From Frankia sp. RB7 (GTDB lineage Bacteria > Pseudomonadota > Alphaproteobacteria > Rhizobiales > Xanthobacteraceae), in assembly GCA_030403585.1 (NCBI GenBank), contig JAUEPE010000017.1, forward strand, positions 1-64,000: a stretch of 64,000 nucleotides of DNA, read 5' to 3'. Of the stretch, positions 8,452 to 17,117 are shown in pieces. Positions within the stretch are counted from its first letter, which is position 1. Each line of letters starts with the position of its first letter. The notes under the pieces were generated by a model. The model saw nothing but the letters and a program-made list of their open reading frames with translations. It did no database searches and was not told the DNA's origin. The position numbers and the translations under genes are program-made.

Positions 8452-9420
8452 GTGAGGCCGAGCGTGATCCGATTGATGGTGGCCTCTGCAGCTGCGTTTT
8501 TTGTTCTCGCGCCATTCGCGGTGGCGCGCGATGCGGTCCTCGAGGGAAAATCCAATTGGCTCTTTGCCGGATGGGAGAGCCTCACAATAGCCCGCCCTGA
8601 CGCCGAGCAATCGTCCATCAAGCTTATTTCGGATGCGGGACGCTTGCTGGCGCAGAAAAACGTCAAATTGCTCGTGGCAATAGTGCCGCTTAAGCCACGT
8701 TACTACGAAAGCCTGCTTCCCGACGGATCAGCAATGTCGGACGTCGTTCGGGGACGTTATGATCGAGAGCTAACCGCGCTCCGCGCTGCGGGGGTCAATG
8801 CGCCCGATATTCGCGATGCCTTCAAGACGGTCATGGCCGGTAAGAAGGAGGTTTTTTACCGCACCGATTTTCACTGGACGACTTTCGCTGCTGAAGCAAC
8901 TGCGGACCTTATCGCCGGTGTGATTACCGCCCAGGGGCCGCTTCCCGGCAACGCCGGAACTGGAACTCAGCTCGGCGAATGGATGAACGACCGCCATCTT
9001 GGCGACCTGGCCGCCAATTTCCTTCCGCCGGAACGGAAGCGGGCCATTGGCCCGGAAGCCTACGTCATCCGGGCCGCCACCAAACCTGCGGCCGGGCTGC
9101 TAGACGCAGATCCCTCCTCAGTCGCTGTGGTCGGCAACAGCTTCGTGCAACCCTATTTCGGCTTTCCGCAGCGCCTGTCGAACAGGATCGACAGGCCGGT
9201 CGCCTTGAAGTGGAATCCTGGAGATGTCGGGCCTTGGGCCACGCTCGTGCAATTTCTCCAATCAGCGGAGTTCACGTCTTCGGTCAGATATCTCGTCTGG
9301 CAATTCAACGAGGCGCAAATTCAGAATGGTCCCGACGCCGTTGGCGAATGGTCTCAGTCAAGTATTTCGAGCCCCGTCGAGTGGCGAACCAAGGTTACCG
9401 GTGCTTTGAAAAATCGATGA
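8452..9420 (+). CDS. second AlgX/AlgJ-like O-acetyltransferase
   Basis: A 322-residue exported protein (signal peptide ending near AVA, residue 25) with the same catalytic layout as its upstream neighbour: RTDFHWTTFAAEA with aspartate 139 and histidine 141, and VGNSF with serine 230. It lacks the C-terminal carbohydrate-binding module of true AlgX, being too short. GTG 8452 is the listed start; GTG 8464 or ATG 8476 are possible. It is last in the four-gene acetylation run; the next gene starts 183 bases later. Confidence 0.8.
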   Translation: MRPSVIRLMVASAAAFFVLAPFAVARDAVLEGKSNWLFAGWESLTIARPDAEQSSIKLISDAGRLLAQKNVKLLVAIVPLKPRYYESLLPDGSAMSDVVRGRYDRELTALRAAGVNAPDIRDAFKTVMAGKKEVFYRTDFHWTTFAAEATADLIAGVITAQGPLPGNAGTGTQLGEWMNDRHLGDLAANFLPPERKRAIGPEAYVIRAATKPAAGLLDADPSSVAVVGNSFVQPYFGFPQRLSNRIDRPVALKWNPGDVGPWATLVQFLQSAEFTSSVRYLVWQFNEAQIQNGPDAVGEWSQSSISSPVEWRTKVTGALKNR

Positions 9421-9603
9421 GAAGCTTAATTTTCCCTGACGGGTAGTTTGCTGTCTGAATCTGCAGGGCAATTACCGCAGCAATTGCGCAACACGTCTCG
9501 GAAAAGCATGACTTTTGAAGATGTTGTTGCAGTCGGACATCAAATTCCGGTTCCGCCAGATCGCCCCCTCCGCTAATCTATACGACGTTATTTTTATCCG
9601 CCT

Positions 9604-12207
9604 GTGGGGGCCATGACCGTTTGGGGCGCAGAACGTCTGGGACGACGTAAGCTGCGGGCCGCCGTTGGCGGCCTTCTGCTTTCGCTTGTCTTGTTCTGCC
9701 CGGCCGGCGCCCAAACCGCGGATCCGGATCGTCCGCTCGAAGGCGAGGCCTACACCTCTGCCGAAAAGGCATATAAGGCGTTTGGACAGGGCAACTACCA
9801 GGCGGCCGCAAGCGAAGCTGCCGCATCGGTTGGCTTGCGGCCTGATATCCTCCGTTTGCGATTGCTGCTGATCGACTCGCTCGTTGCCGCAGGAAATCTC
9901 GCGTCGGCTGAGCAAGCGACCACGGCGGCGCTTGCAGTCTTTTCCGCGAACCAGGAACTGGAATCGCGACAAGCCAGCATTCGTCAGCGCCTTGCGCAGC
10001 AGCCGGCTGGCGAAGGCTACAAGGCGCTGGAACGAGGTGACCCCAAGGCCGCCATTCGCGCTGCCCGCAAGGCCGTAGAATACGGGCCTGAGGTAATGTC
10101 CTATCGCCTGCTCTTGCTCGCAGCCCAGCTCGCCGACAATAGTCTTGCGGGCGCCGTGGAAACTGCCTCGGAGGCGATCAAGCTCGATCCCGGCAATTAC
10201 GTGCCGGTCGTCTGGCGGGCCTATATCTACCAAAAGCTCGGCAATCGGACCCTTGCCGTGGCAGATTTCAATGCGGCGCTTGGCCTTCCCGATCTCACCG
10301 ACAGCGAGAAAAAGCAGATCCGATTGATTGCGGCCGACGCAGCGCTTGCGTCCGGCGACGTCCGCGCGGTTCAGAGCCTGCTTCAGCCCTATCCCAAAAC
10401 GGACCCGCTGGCGGTCACGCGGATCGGCGACGCTGATGGAGTTGTTGAGGGCAAGGCGACGCTGAAGGGCGACGGCAAGCTCATGCCGATGCCCGTGCAA
10501 GATTGCCGCGATACGCCATATGGCTCAGTGTGCAGTCTGCAGGCGCCGCTCGTTCAAAGCGTTGCTACCCCCATAGATAAGAAGGCCGAGGGCATCGAAG
10601 CGGCAGGAAAGGCATATGAGGCCAGCCGCGCCAAAAACTACGGTCTTGCGATCGAGGAAGCCAAGAAAGCGGTCGCGGACACCCCCGAAATCGCCAGCAC
10701 CCGACTGTTGCTGATCAATCTGCAGCTGACGGCCGGTCGGCCGGCTGAGGCCGAAGCCACAGCAAGCCGTGCGATCGCCGAAGGCGTGGCTAACGCAGAG
10801 ATTTACGCCCAGCGTGGATTTGCGCGGGGACGCATCGGAAATGACAAAGGCGCGATGGCGGATTGGGAGACTGCACTTGCTCGAGGGCTGCCAGGTAAGC
10901 AAGTTCGAAATGTCCGTCTCGCACTGGTCGACACCGCGCTTAAGACCAAGCATCCGCAACGGGCGCTGCGCTCCATTCCGCGCACAGGCCTGGACTATGA
11001 ATTCAGCATCCGACGCGCCTACGCCTATCAAGCGTTGGGCCGCAAGGAAGATGCCTTGCGCAACTTCAAAGCCGCGGAGCGCCTGTCGGTGACGAACGTT
11101 CAACGGGACGGCACCATCCAGGCCCAGATCAACACGCTCCTGGAGCTCGATCGGAAGCCCGAAGCAAGGGCGATCTTCGATGCAGCAATCGCTCGCGGCC
11201 AGCTCCGATCGATCAGGGACGCAGACGTTGCCTACATCGGCGTTGCAGTCGGCAACGATAAGGTGGCGCTGGAGCTATTCGATCGCGCAAAAGCCGATGC
11301 TGCACTCCCTCCCCGGGCGACCATCGATGCCGGATACACGGCGATGCGGCAATTTCAGAATCCTAAGGCTATTGCCTATCTAAAAGAAGGGATTGATGCA
11401 AAAGCGGACGGGCGGATCAATATCGATGATCAGAAACTGTTCGAGACCAGGCGGACAGTTGCCGATCTAACCCGCGAATGGGGGGTCAACAGCTCGATCT
11501 CCTACGGCAAGGTGGGATCAGCTCCCAATCCCTTCCTGACGATCAACTCGCCAGCAAGTACGTATACATCCCAATTCGGATCGGAAATTTACTACCGGCC
11601 CGAAGCGTTCGGAAATCGCAATGGCGCTCTGTTCGAGGTTTTCGGCCGGATGTTCGAGACCCTCTACGACGAGTCGGGTGGCCCCACCGGTCTGCGCACA
11701 ACACAGGGCATGGCCGGCGCGCGGTGGAAACCGTTCTCTGATCACAATCTTGTCCTCGAGGTCGACAAGCTGTTCAGGCTCGGCGACGCGGCCCGCGACG
11801 ATACGCTACTTAGAGCAGCCTATTCCTACACGGTCGGCACCGACTTGCGTGCAATCGATACCCACTGGCCGACCTGGTATATTTACACGGAGGTCGACCG
11901 TTTTTTTGAGAAGACACAGCTGGTCGGGCTGTTTGAGGGACGCTTTGGTCACAGCTTCCGGCTGGATCCGATCAGCAAAAACCTCGTGTTCTTCCCACAC
12001 GCTGTTATAGCTGCCAGCTACGACGATTCATTCGCGGTCCGCGACGCCTATTCCGCCGGAGTTGGTGGCTCGATCCGCTATTGGTTTGGCGAGACAAAAT
12101 ATGTAGCGCCTCCCTCATATTGGGAGCTGACGTTGCAATACCGCTTCAGGCTTGCCGGCGACAAGCGCGCCGAGGGCATCTTCGCGCAGACGTCCATCAA
12201 TTATTGA
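9604..12207 (+). CDS. TPR-rich outer-membrane protein with NfrA-like C-terminal domain
   Basis: An 867-residue exported protein with a signal peptide cleaved near AGAQT (about residue 37). Residues 45-600 form TPR-like helical repeats (for example EKAYKAFGQGNYQAAASEA and later YAYQALGRKEDALRNFKAA). The last 240 residues resemble the C-terminal domain of NfrA (phage N4 adsorption protein A): SSISYGKVGSAPN, GNRNGALFEVFGRMFETLYDE and a final beta strand ending QTSINY. NfrA, PgaA and BcsC share this plan of periplasmic TPR plus outer-membrane barrel for polysaccharide export. By analogy it would carry the acetylated polymer across the outer membrane. No NfrB-like synthase is next to it. Confidence 0.8.
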   Translation: MGAMTVWGAERLGRRKLRAAVGGLLLSLVLFCPAGAQTADPDRPLEGEAYTSAEKAYKAFGQGNYQAAASEAAASVGLRPDILRLRLLLIDSLVAAGNLASAEQATTAALAVFSANQELESRQASIRQRLAQQPAGEGYKALERGDPKAAIRAARKAVEYGPEVMSYRLLLLAAQLADNSLAGAVETASEAIKLDPGNYVPVVWRAYIYQKLGNRTLAVADFNAALGLPDLTDSEKKQIRLIAADAALASGDVRAVQSLLQPYPKTDPLAVTRIGDADGVVEGKATLKGDGKLMPMPVQDCRDTPYGSVCSLQAPLVQSVATPIDKKAEGIEAAGKAYEASRAKNYGLAIEEAKKAVADTPEIASTRLLLINLQLTAGRPAEAEATASRAIAEGVANAEIYAQRGFARGRIGNDKGAMADWETALARGLPGKQVRNVRLALVDTALKTKHPQRALRSIPRTGLDYEFSIRRAYAYQALGRKEDALRNFKAAERLSVTNVQRDGTIQAQINTLLELDRKPEARAIFDAAIARGQLRSIRDADVAYIGVAVGNDKVALELFDRAKADAALPPRATIDAGYTAMRQFQNPKAIAYLKEGIDAKADGRINIDDQKLFETRRTVADLTREWGVNSSISYGKVGSAPNPFLTINSPASTYTSQFGSEIYYRPEAFGNRNGALFEVFGRMFETLYDESGGPTGLRTTQGMAGARWKPFSDHNLVLEVDKLFRLGDAARDDTLLRAAYSYTVGTDLRAIDTHWPTWYIYTEVDRFFEKTQLVGLFEGRFGHSFRLDPISKNLVFFPHAVIAASYDDSFAVRDAYSAGVGGSIRYWFGETKYVAPPSYWELTLQYRFRLAGDKRAEGIFAQTSINY

Positions 12208-12379
12208 GCGGCCGCTGCCTGGAAGGCGTTAGCTCAATTGGCGGAGTCACTACTCGTCGGGGCGACGACCCGAATAAAGATCGAATGGCCCCCATGCATA
12301 ACATGCAGCGCCGCATTCAACCCACTGTCACACGCCCTCAATAGCTTTTCCATGCCGCCGCAATTGAGGGAGCCTGAAA

Positions 12380-13039
12380 GTGAGAGTTATCGAAAAACTG
12401 GTTTTGTCGCTGTGCTTGTTGCCCGTGCTCGCCGCGCCAACCAAAGCCGACACCATCTTTGAAACGGGTACGTTTACCGGGACGGATCTGGGCGATTATA
12501 GTATCTACGACGGTCGGTATATTGGCGCGTCTTTCACGGTCACGCAGCAGACCATGATCAATTCGATAGGTGCTCAATTCGGCGCATATTCCTACGGCAC
12601 CATTTTTGGTGCCATCGTGCCGCTCGCATCGTCCACGTCGCTTCCTGCCGGATCGCCAACGGACTTGGCAAGTATCGCACTCGGCCACACGATCTTGTCT
12701 ATGCCGAGCCAAATCCAAGATGTCTCGGGTTCGCTGTCCTTGACGCTCGCTCCGGGCACGTATGGAATCGTTTTCGGATCGGGCTTGTTTGGCGCAACCG
12801 GCACAGCGGGCATCGGTCAAAACAACGACGATGTCGCGAGCGCTGACTTCTTTCAGTACCTGGCTGCCGCTTCGTCCGATTGGCTAGCCGCGGACGGCGA
12901 AGGCGTCCGCTTGTTCGTTGACGGTACGGTTTCGGCCGTTCCGGAGTCCTCGACCTGGGCCATGATGCTTTTGGGCTTTTTCGGAGTCGGCTTCCTCGCT
13001 TATCGCCGGCGCAACCAGGTCGCGCTCAGCGCACTCTGA
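12380..13039 (+). CDS. PEP-CTERM protein, variant sorting motif (PESS)
   Basis: A 219-residue exported protein with a signal peptide (cleavage near TKADT) and a beta-rich body. It ends in a sorting tail VPESSTWAMMLLGFFGVG followed by FLAYRRR. The tail has the usual order of motif, transmembrane helix and basic cluster, but reads P-E-S instead of P-E-P. Whether the exosortase still processes it is open. The body (FTVTQQTMINSIGAQFG and on) shares its layout with the next PEP-CTERM gene. Its start lies just after GGAGCCTGAAA, a fair ribosome-binding site, and a strong terminator follows at 13082. Confidence 0.9.
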   Translation: MRVIEKLVLSLCLLPVLAAPTKADTIFETGTFTGTDLGDYSIYDGRYIGASFTVTQQTMINSIGAQFGAYSYGTIFGAIVPLASSTSLPAGSPTDLASIALGHTILSMPSQIQDVSGSLSLTLAPGTYGIVFGSGLFGATGTAGIGQNNDDVASADFFQYLAAASSDWLAADGEGVRLFVDGTVSAVPESSTWAMMLLGFFGVGFLAYRRRNQVALSAL

Positions 13040-13081
13040 TTATTCTGCGCATCAACGCAACCGAAAGACCGCCTTGCGAGG

Positions 13082-13106
13082 GACCGCCTTCGGGCGGTCT
13101 TTTTTT
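13082..13106 (+). terminator. intrinsic terminator
   Basis: Stem GACCGCC / GGCGGTC with a TTCG tetraloop, followed by seven T residues. It closes the PEP-CTERM gene ending at 13039. Confidence 0.95.
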
Positions 13107-13118
13107 GTCCGACGCTTG

Positions 13119-13211
13119 CTATGCGCCAAGGATCCAAACAATTCCCGTGGTCAGCGCCCAAAGCCAGGCCACCATACCAACCACAAGCGAGGTGACGTAA
13201 AGCGTACGCAT
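13119..13211 (-). CDS. 30-residue single-span membrane protein (small ORF)
   Basis: ATG at 13211 opens 30 codons ending at TAG 13121-13119. The translation is almost one hydrophobic helix with tryptophans (VVGMVAWLWALTTGIVWILG), as expected of a small inner-membrane protein. It starts 13 bases after the stop of another small gene on the same strand, so both may be in one transcript. The ribosome-binding site is weak (GGAATTGGCAAG). Function is unknown. Confidence 0.5.
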   Translation of the reverse strand: MRTLYVTSLVVGMVAWLWALTTGIVWILGA

Positions 13212-13223
13212 CTTGCCAATTCC

Positions 13224-13391
13224 CTAGTGCCGACCAACACGCCAAGCATCTGCCTCGAGAACGCGTTGTCTCAAACGCAAGACTTCAAAATAGCGCTCCG
13301 CGATAGTCTCAATAGCCGGAGCCCTCTTCGGCGCCCGCTTGGCCTTCTTCAACTCACGGGGTTTGCGTTCCTTCTGAAATGCGTCCTTCAT
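13224..13391 (-). CDS. 55-residue basic protein (small ORF)
   Basis: ATG 13391 follows GGAGAG at good distance and opens 55 codons. The N-terminal half is strongly basic (KERKPRELKKAKRAPKRAP). The second half (ETIAERYFEVLRLRQRVLEAD) is an amphipathic helix. This pattern could suit a small nucleic-acid-binding or adaptor protein, but I recognise no family. The start signal and the base composition favour a real gene. It is followed by the 30-residue membrane ORF. Confidence 0.6.
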   Translation of the reverse strand: MKDAFQKERKPRELKKAKRAPKRAPAIETIAERYFEVLRLRQRVLEADAWRVGRH

Positions 13392-13942
13392 GAAACTCTC
13401 CAAGGTCTAACGAGAAGCAAAACGCATACCAAGGCCAGCAAACTAGGCGTAACGAATGCAAACGTCTGTCACAAAACGCACTATGCGGGTTCGATCAAAC
13501 TCCCGTGACCCCGTTCACCAGGTAAAATTCAAACCACGATCAACCCAAAAGCGCCACTTCACGCGGCACTCCAGGCGCACGAATTCGAACGTGCGCGGCA
13601 AATTCCCTTTTTCGGTATTGGCAAGAAGCCTAACGCCGTGGCAGCTTTTGCGTCAAATCGTTTTCTGGTGAACTCGGTCACACACATCGCCGCATGAACG
13701 GCCGTTTATGAAGATGAACAGATTGGCGAACGCGATCGCAGACAGCGCACAACAAATGTTAGAGGAAGAGACCCCGACCGCTACAAAAGTCTAGCCTTGC
13801 GATGTGAACCACAAGCGACTGTCTTGCAAACGTCGTTGTTAGACTGCGGCGATTTGCCCAAGCATACGTCGCCCGACTGTCATCAAGGACATGGAACCCG
13901 CGTGCGACGTCTCCCCCACTCTAGAAAAGGGGAGTTATTCCT
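13392..13942. other. intergenic region without recognisable gene
   Basis: 551 bases between the leftward small ORFs and the next rightward PEP-CTERM gene. Frames here are short and without codon bias. The last 25 bases carry AAAGGGGAG, the ribosome-binding site of the gene at 13943. I see no repeat or RNA gene. Confidence 0.5.
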
Positions 13943-14611
13943 ATGTTTCGTAAAGTAGCTGGACTGTCAGTCGCAGGATTTCTGGCCCATGCAATGCCCG
14001 CTTCAGCTGATGTTATCAGCAATCCAACGAACAACGACAGTCTTCTGTATCTTTCCGGGGCCTCAGTCGGTGGCCAGCAGACACAATTTGTCGGGCAGAC
14101 TTTCACAGCTTCAATCACTGGGGTGCTTACCGATTTTCAGTTCACATTGAACAGCTCGACCATCCCTTCGCTGTATGGCGCGGTGTATGCGTGGGACGGC
14201 TCCAAGGCGACCGCGTTTCTTTGGCAGAGCCCGGTGGTTTCAGGTGCAGCCGGCCTTCTCGACTTCTCGCCCGTGGGTGCCAACGTTACGAAAGGCCAGA
14301 CCTACGTCGCGTTCTTGAGCACATATGGAATCGCCAACGACAGCGGTTTGGCGACCGTGGCGGATTGCTTGCCGTTCGCCGGCTGCAATTCTAACTCCAT
14401 CCCCAACCTTGGAACTATGGTGTTTGCAAATGTCCTCGCCGACGGACCCGTTTGGACATCCGTTAATTTCAGGGATGCCACCTTCTCGGCGACTATTACA
14501 AGCGCCGTCCCCGAGCCCTCGACCTGGGCAATGATCATCCTGGGCTTCGCCGGCGTCGGTTTCCTTGGCTATCGTCGTAAGCAGGTCGGTAGCGCCCTCA
14601 ACGCGGCTTGA
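13943..14611 (+). CDS. PEP-CTERM protein
   Basis: A 222-residue exported protein: signal peptide to about PASAD (residue 23), a beta-sandwich-like body (VGQTFTASITGVLTDFQ), two cysteines near 145-150 (DCLPFAGC), and the sorting tail VPEPSTWAMIILGFAGVG with FLGYRRK. The AAGGGGAG element before ATG 13943 fixes the start. The body is similar in plan to the gene at 12380 (both have a jelly-roll-like FTA/FTV strand then a Y/L-rich part), so they may be old duplicates. The exosortase at 31232 is the probable processing enzyme. Confidence 0.93.
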   Translation: MFRKVAGLSVAGFLAHAMPASADVISNPTNNDSLLYLSGASVGGQQTQFVGQTFTASITGVLTDFQFTLNSSTIPSLYGAVYAWDGSKATAFLWQSPVVSGAAGLLDFSPVGANVTKGQTYVAFLSTYGIANDSGLATVADCLPFAGCNSNSIPNLGTMVFANVLADGPVWTSVNFRDATFSATITSAVPEPSTWAMIILGFAGVGFLGYRRKQVGSALNAA

Positions 14612-14637
14612 GCTCTTCCCAGCCACATAACACACAA

Positions 14638-14666
14638 GAGACCGCCCCTCGGGCGGTCTCCTTCTT
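14638..14666 (+). terminator. intrinsic terminator
   Basis: Stem GAGACCGCCC / GGGCGGTCTC with a CTC loop, then CTTCTT. It ends the PEP-CTERM gene at 14611 and has the same GACCGCC core as the terminator at 13082. Confidence 0.85.
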
Positions 14667-14896
14667 ACCCCGGGACGTTGAGAAACCGGCCGGACTCGAC
14701 CAAATGCGATGGCCGCTGACGCGCTGCAATGCGAAAATATGACTGTCGGTTCACAGAACGGGCAACATGCCCGCTTAGGACTGCGATTTTAACACTGTTT
14801 TTTCTCCAACCATTGACCCACCTCCGGAATCGGCCTACGGAAAATTGCGACTTAAATAAAAATTAAACTAAAAAATACAAACGGGCAGATACAGGC

Positions 14897-15517
14897 ATGA
14901 AGAAGACGATCTGGGCTGGCTTGGCCGCCACCACGCTCATCTGGAGCGCACCAAGCGAGGCGACGGTTGTGTACAACTATTCTACGACCGGTTGCTTCAC
15001 TAGCACGAGCTGCACGCCGTCCTCTCCGACGGCCTCCACCGGCGGCGCGGTGCGGGGTGAAGGCGGGCTTAACTTCAAGGGGACGACGGCTACGAACCAG
15101 TCGGGACCGAGCCTTAACCTCGGCAGCATGTCGCTTCAGAATCTCCTGTTCGACGACCCCTCAGCCACCAAGTTTGACCTTAAAGTCTCCTTTACCTCGC
15201 CTGGCGCGGGCTCGAGCATTTTCAGCGCGGACCTAGTTGGTTTGATTTTCTTCGGCCTCGGCGTCGTCGAGATCGACTTTGGCAACGCCCAGACCATTAG
15301 TTATAATGGCGGCTCATTTAATTTGGCGATCGACGACATCTACCTGTACTCGCTTGACGCCAAGGATCCCATTACCGGGCATGTGTCGTCGAACCCGCCG
15401 CCAATCGCCGCTGCGGTGCCGGAACCGTCCACCTGGGCCCTGATGCTCTTGGGCTTCAGCGGTCTCAGCTTCATGACCTATCGTCGTAAGCGGGCCGCGT
15501 CAGCCATGCGGGCCTGA
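14897..15517 (+). CDS. PEP-CTERM protein
   Basis: A 206-residue exported protein with a signal peptide (MKKTIWAGLAATTLIW, cleavage near SEA). The body is threonine/serine-rich, with a cysteine pair near the mature N-terminus (CFTSTSC) and a beta-rich part containing LQNLLFDDPSATKFDLKV. It ends in VPEPSTWALMLLGFSGLS with FMTYRRK. The upstream 40 bases are very A/T rich and contain several A-tracts. A terminator follows at 15571. The glycine in the helix is replaced by serine (GLSF), which is unlikely to matter. Confidence 0.92.
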   Translation: MKKTIWAGLAATTLIWSAPSEATVVYNYSTTGCFTSTSCTPSSPTASTGGAVRGEGGLNFKGTTATNQSGPSLNLGSMSLQNLLFDDPSATKFDLKVSFTSPGAGSSIFSADLVGLIFFGLGVVEIDFGNAQTISYNGGSFNLAIDDIYLYSLDAKDPITGHVSSNPPPIAAAVPEPSTWALMLLGFSGLSFMTYRRKRAASAMRA

Positions 15518-15570
15518 ACGGACAGCCTCCCCCACCTCCTCGCTAAGCCGGACAAGCCAGCTCAAATCCG

Positions 15571-15609
15571 AACCCCAGCTCAGGCTTCAATCCCGAGTTG
15601 GGGTTTTTG
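15571..15609 (+). terminator. intrinsic terminator
   Basis: AACCCCAGCTC pairs with GAGTTGGGGTT (one G-T pair) around a 13-base loop, then TTTGTTT. It closes the PEP-CTERM gene ending at 15517. Confidence 0.85.
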
Positions 15610-15739
15610 TTTGAGCGTTTGAGCGCGCGCAACGGTACATGATGTCAATCCGCTTGCAAATTTGGACGCCGATCCCCCGGCTTAGGGGGTTAATATTGCA
15701 GGCCGGATGACACAGTGAGGGCGGCGCCGAAAGTCAGTA

Positions 15740-15761
15740 AGGCCGCCAACTGAGGCGGCCT
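15740..15761 (-). terminator. GC-rich hairpin downstream of the antitoxin gene
   Basis: AGGCCGCC and GGCGGCCT pair around a short loop, some 110 bases beyond the antitoxin stop on its strand. There is no clear T-run, so termination is only probable. Confidence 0.4.
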
Positions 15762-15873
15762 CTGATCGCTAGTCTAGCCGTTGGTTGCCCCGCTCGAAGT
15801 CAGGCGTGCTGTTGGCGGTGGTGTTCGTCACAACCTTGAGCGCAGGCAAAGCCCGCCAACCTGAAGCGTTGGA

Positions 15874-16167
15874 CTACTCCGTTCGTGCCGTGGTCCGCTC
15901 GCGCTTGGGTGCCACCTTGAGCTGCAAACCCATAGCAGTGAGCACAGCGAGTACAGTTTTAAAGTTCGGAAGTTGTGCGTGGGTTTGGAAGGCACGATAG
16001 ATACTCTGCCGCTGTAAGCCGGTCTCCTTTGCCATTTCGGAGATATTGAAGTCGGCAAGTGCCTTGCCAATTGCTTGGCAAATCGTGTGAGGTTCAGCTG
16101 AAGCGAACGCCACATTTAGCTCGTTAGCGAGGTTCGAGGGGATGACTTTTCGGTAAGTTTTGGTCAT
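15874..16167 (-). CDS. orphan HigA-like antitoxin (addiction-module antidote, XRE-type)
   Basis: A 97-residue protein with the fold and wording of the 'probable addiction module antidote' family: ICQAIGKALADFNISEMAKE, then GLQRQSIYRAF (recognition helix) and FKTVLAVLTAMGLQLKV. Members bind DNA and neutralise a RelE-type toxin that normally precedes them. No toxin gene is present on either side here. An IS element sits six bases before the ATG. Reading across it, the original GAGAG ribosome-binding site is now at 17446-17450, cut off from the gene. Translation may rely on AGG in the IS end. The gene may be silent. Confidence 0.85.
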   Translation of the reverse strand: MTKTYRKVIPSNLANELNVAFASAEPHTICQAIGKALADFNISEMAKETGLQRQSIYRAFQTHAQLPNFKTVLAVLTAMGLQLKVAPKRERTTARTE

Positions 16168-16223
16168 TTGAATTGACCTGCCCCTGAAGTTTCACCCAAT
16201 AGCGGTTAGAGTCTCGGCGGATG

Positions 16224-17117
16224 TTACGCCGTTTGGCGCGGTGTGAGCAACGTGCGATCGGCGGAGCTGGTCGGGGTTGCGCAGCCGTCGCACGTTGCGG
16301 TGAGGTAGGCGGCATAGGCCGCAGGGGTCAGATAGCCAAGCGAGGAATACGGGCGTTGGCCGTTGTAGTCGCCGACCCAATCCGCAATCTTGGCGCGGGC
16401 GTGATCGAGGCCGAAGAACAAGGTTTCGTTGAGAAGCTCGTCCCGCATCCGGCCGTTGAAGCTTTCACAGAAGCCGTTCTGCATCGGCTTGCCCGGCGCA
16501 ATGAAGTGCCAGTCGATCTTGTTCTCCTCCGACCAGGCCAGCATGGCATTGCAGGTGAATTCGGTGCCGTTGTCGGAGACGATCATGCCCGGCTTGCCGC
16601 GCTGATTGATCAGCGCCGTCAGTTCGCGTGCCACCCGCCGCCCCGGGATCGAGGTGTCGGGGATGGCTGCCAGACATTCCCGGGTCACGTCATCGACGAT
16701 ATTCAGGACCCGGAAGCGACGGCCGCTGGCGAACTGGTCGTGGACAAAATCCAGCGACCACCGGGCGTTCGGCCGAGCCTCGACCAGTATCGGCGCTCGG
16801 GTGCCCACGGCGCGGCGGCGAGCCCGGCGCTTGCGCACGCTGAGGCCTTCCTCTCGATACAGACGGTAGATCCGGTTCCACCCGGACGGCTCGCCCTCCT
16901 GGCGAAGCAGCACGAACAGCCGGCGGTAGCCGAACCGCCGACGGGCATTGGCAAGCTCGCGCAAGTGGCCGCGTAGCTCGGTGTCCGGCGGTCGGCACGA
17001 TCGGTAGCGAACCATCTTGCGGTCAGCGCCGACGATGCTGCAGGCCCGCCGCTCCGACAGACCCATGACGGCCTGCAGGTGCGCGACGGCTTCGCGCTTG
17101 GCGACGGGCCCTACCAT
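16224..17117 (-). CDS. IS407-group transposase OrfB (DDE integrase domain)
   Basis: From ATG 17117, 297 residues. The rve-type core carries SLDF (aspartate 123), SDNGTEF (aspartate 182) and ESFNGR (glutamate 218), with the 35-residue D-E spacing of IS3 enzymes; all three catalytic residues are present. An A7 run at 17117-17123 sits at the overlap with orfA and is a classical minus-one frameshift site giving the OrfAB fusion. The C-terminus is normal. Because orfA has a frameshift, this copy probably cannot make the full fusion and may depend on another copy. Confidence 0.93.
   Translation of the reverse strand: MVGPVAKREAVAHLQAVMGLSERRACSIVGADRKMVRYRSCRPPDTELRGHLRELANARRRFGYRRLFVLLRQEGEPSGWNRIYRLYREEGLSVRKRRARRRAVGTRAPILVEARPNARWSLDFVHDQFASGRRFRVLNIVDDVTRECLAAIPDTSIPGRRVARELTALINQRGKPGMIVSDNGTEFTCNAMLAWSEENKIDWHFIAPGKPMQNGFCESFNGRMRDELLNETLFFGLDHARAKIADWVGDYNGQRPYSSLGYLTPAAYAAYLTATCDGCATPTSSADRTLLTPRQTA

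Noticed and set aside
9472..10500. Long minus-strand frame inside the TPR/NfrA-like gene
   Set aside because: It is antisense to a gene with a signal peptide, TPR motifs and clear family. The translation has no recognisable domain.
12224..12290. A tRNA-like start (GGCGTTAGCTCAATTGGCGGAG) after the NfrA-like gene
   Set aside because: The D-arm pattern is there but no matching anticodon stem, T-arm (GTTCGA) or acceptor pairing follows. Probably chance.
13074..13508. 144-codon plus-strand frame after the first PEP-CTERM gene
   Set aside because: Starts inside the terminator, is rich in rare combinations and overlaps two better minus-strand small ORFs.
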